Shown piece by piece: positions 6,208-6,372 of a stretch of 6,372 nt of DNA (the stretch's first letter is position 1; every line of letters starts with the position of its first letter). The stretch lies in assembly GCA_026987995.1 (NCBI GenBank), contig JALSMC010000306.1, positions 1 to 6,372 of the forward strand, in the 5' to 3' direction. The DNA comes from Sulfurimonas sp. (GTDB taxonomy: Bacteria > Campylobacterota > Campylobacteria > Campylobacterales > Sulfurimonadaceae). Under the pieces are notes generated by a model. That model did no database searches. It worked only from the letters and a program-made list of their open reading frames with translations, and was not told where the DNA came from. Position numbers and translations under genes: made by a program.

Positions 6208-6372
6208 CTATTCCAGTATTAGTGTCTCAGAACCTTCTTCTGTTTCATCTTCATCTTTTTCTTGTTTTGGACAACGAGAAATTGATGCTACATCATCACC
6301 TTTTACTATATAAACACCAGAAGTATTTCTACTTGATTTTGAGATAGTTTGCATATCTACTCGTATCATTTT
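6208..6372 (-). CDS. gyrA: DNA gyrase subunit A, C-terminal end only
   Basis: The last 54 codons and TAG stop of a gene that enters from the window's right edge are present. The residues KMIRVDMQTISKSSRNTSG and VYIVKGDDVAS resemble the last beta-pinwheel blade of GyrA, where the pattern (I/L)IR-x(4)-IS-x-(S/T)-(G/S)R-x-T-x-GV recurs. They are followed by the acidic tail EKDEDETEEGSETLILE seen in many GyrA proteins. GyrA with GyrB introduces negative supercoils; the C-terminal domain wraps DNA. The identification also fits C. jejuni gene order, where gyrA precedes flgP. The N-terminal catalytic region lies outside the window. The frame is intact throughout the visible part. Confidence 0.85.
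   Translation of the reverse strand, partial: KMIRVDMQTISKSSRNTSGVYIVKGDDVASISRCPKQEKDEDETEEGSETLILE

Noticed and set aside
1..6372. Mobile element, CRISPR, toxin-antitoxin or defence system
   Set aside because: All sequence is accounted for by contiguous core genes on one strand with short gaps; no transposase, integrase, direct-repeat array or attachment-site pattern was seen.

Overview
The window looks like chromosomal DNA from a member of the Campylobacterota (Epsilonproteobacteria), most likely a Sulfurimonas-type organism. Three things support this: A/T-rich coding with A/T homopolymers, protein sequences that read like Campylobacter/Helicobacter/Sulfurimonas homologues, and a gene order gyrA - flgP - flgQ - flgR - asd that matches, from memory, Campylobacter jejuni Cj1027c to Cj1023c. 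The genus is an inference from sequence style; no search was run.

Every gene is on the minus strand, so transcription runs from high to low coordinates. In that order: the 3' end of gyrA (6372-6208); a 62-bp gap; flgP (6145-5585), an LPP20-family flagellar basal-disk protein; flgQ (to 5217), a small secreted partner whose start codon is unclear; flgR (5198-4053), an NtrC-like response regulator without a DNA-binding domain; asd (4037-2994), aspartate-semialdehyde dehydrogenase; a YqhA/UPF0114 membrane protein (2994-2476); a 58-bp gap holding a possible 17-codon leader ORF; hemE (2417-1371), uroporphyrinogen decarboxylase; a COG0731-type radical SAM protein (1417-443); and the 5' part of an alpha/beta-hydrolase esterase (446 to beyond 1). 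Spacing is very tight: asd/yqhA overlap by 1 nt, hemE/radical SAM by up to 47 nt, and radical SAM/esterase through ATGA. I see no convincing intrinsic terminator, so long polycistronic transcripts are plausible.

The functional core is a motility module. FlgR, with sensor kinase FlgS (not in this window), activates sigma-54 transcription of rod and hook genes in Campylobacter and Helicobacter; FlgP and FlgQ build the large periplasmic disk that supports the high-torque stator ring. Downstream genes are housekeeping: lysine/threonine/methionine and diaminopimelate precursor synthesis (asd) and heme synthesis (hemE), sharing a transcription direction and perhaps a transcript with the motility regulator.

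The most unusual points are: flgQ has an open frame encoding a good signal peptide but no ATG/GTG/TTG in front of it, and one base change would restore a classic GTGA stop/start overlap with flgP; flgR carries A8 and A7 tracts in its interdomain linker, candidate phase-variation sites; flgR starts with TTG; and FlgP lacks the lipobox cysteine expected of a lipoprotein. I see no mobile element, CRISPR array, tRNA or rRNA, and no clearly undescribed system. Apart from the two short gaps there are no non-coding stretches.
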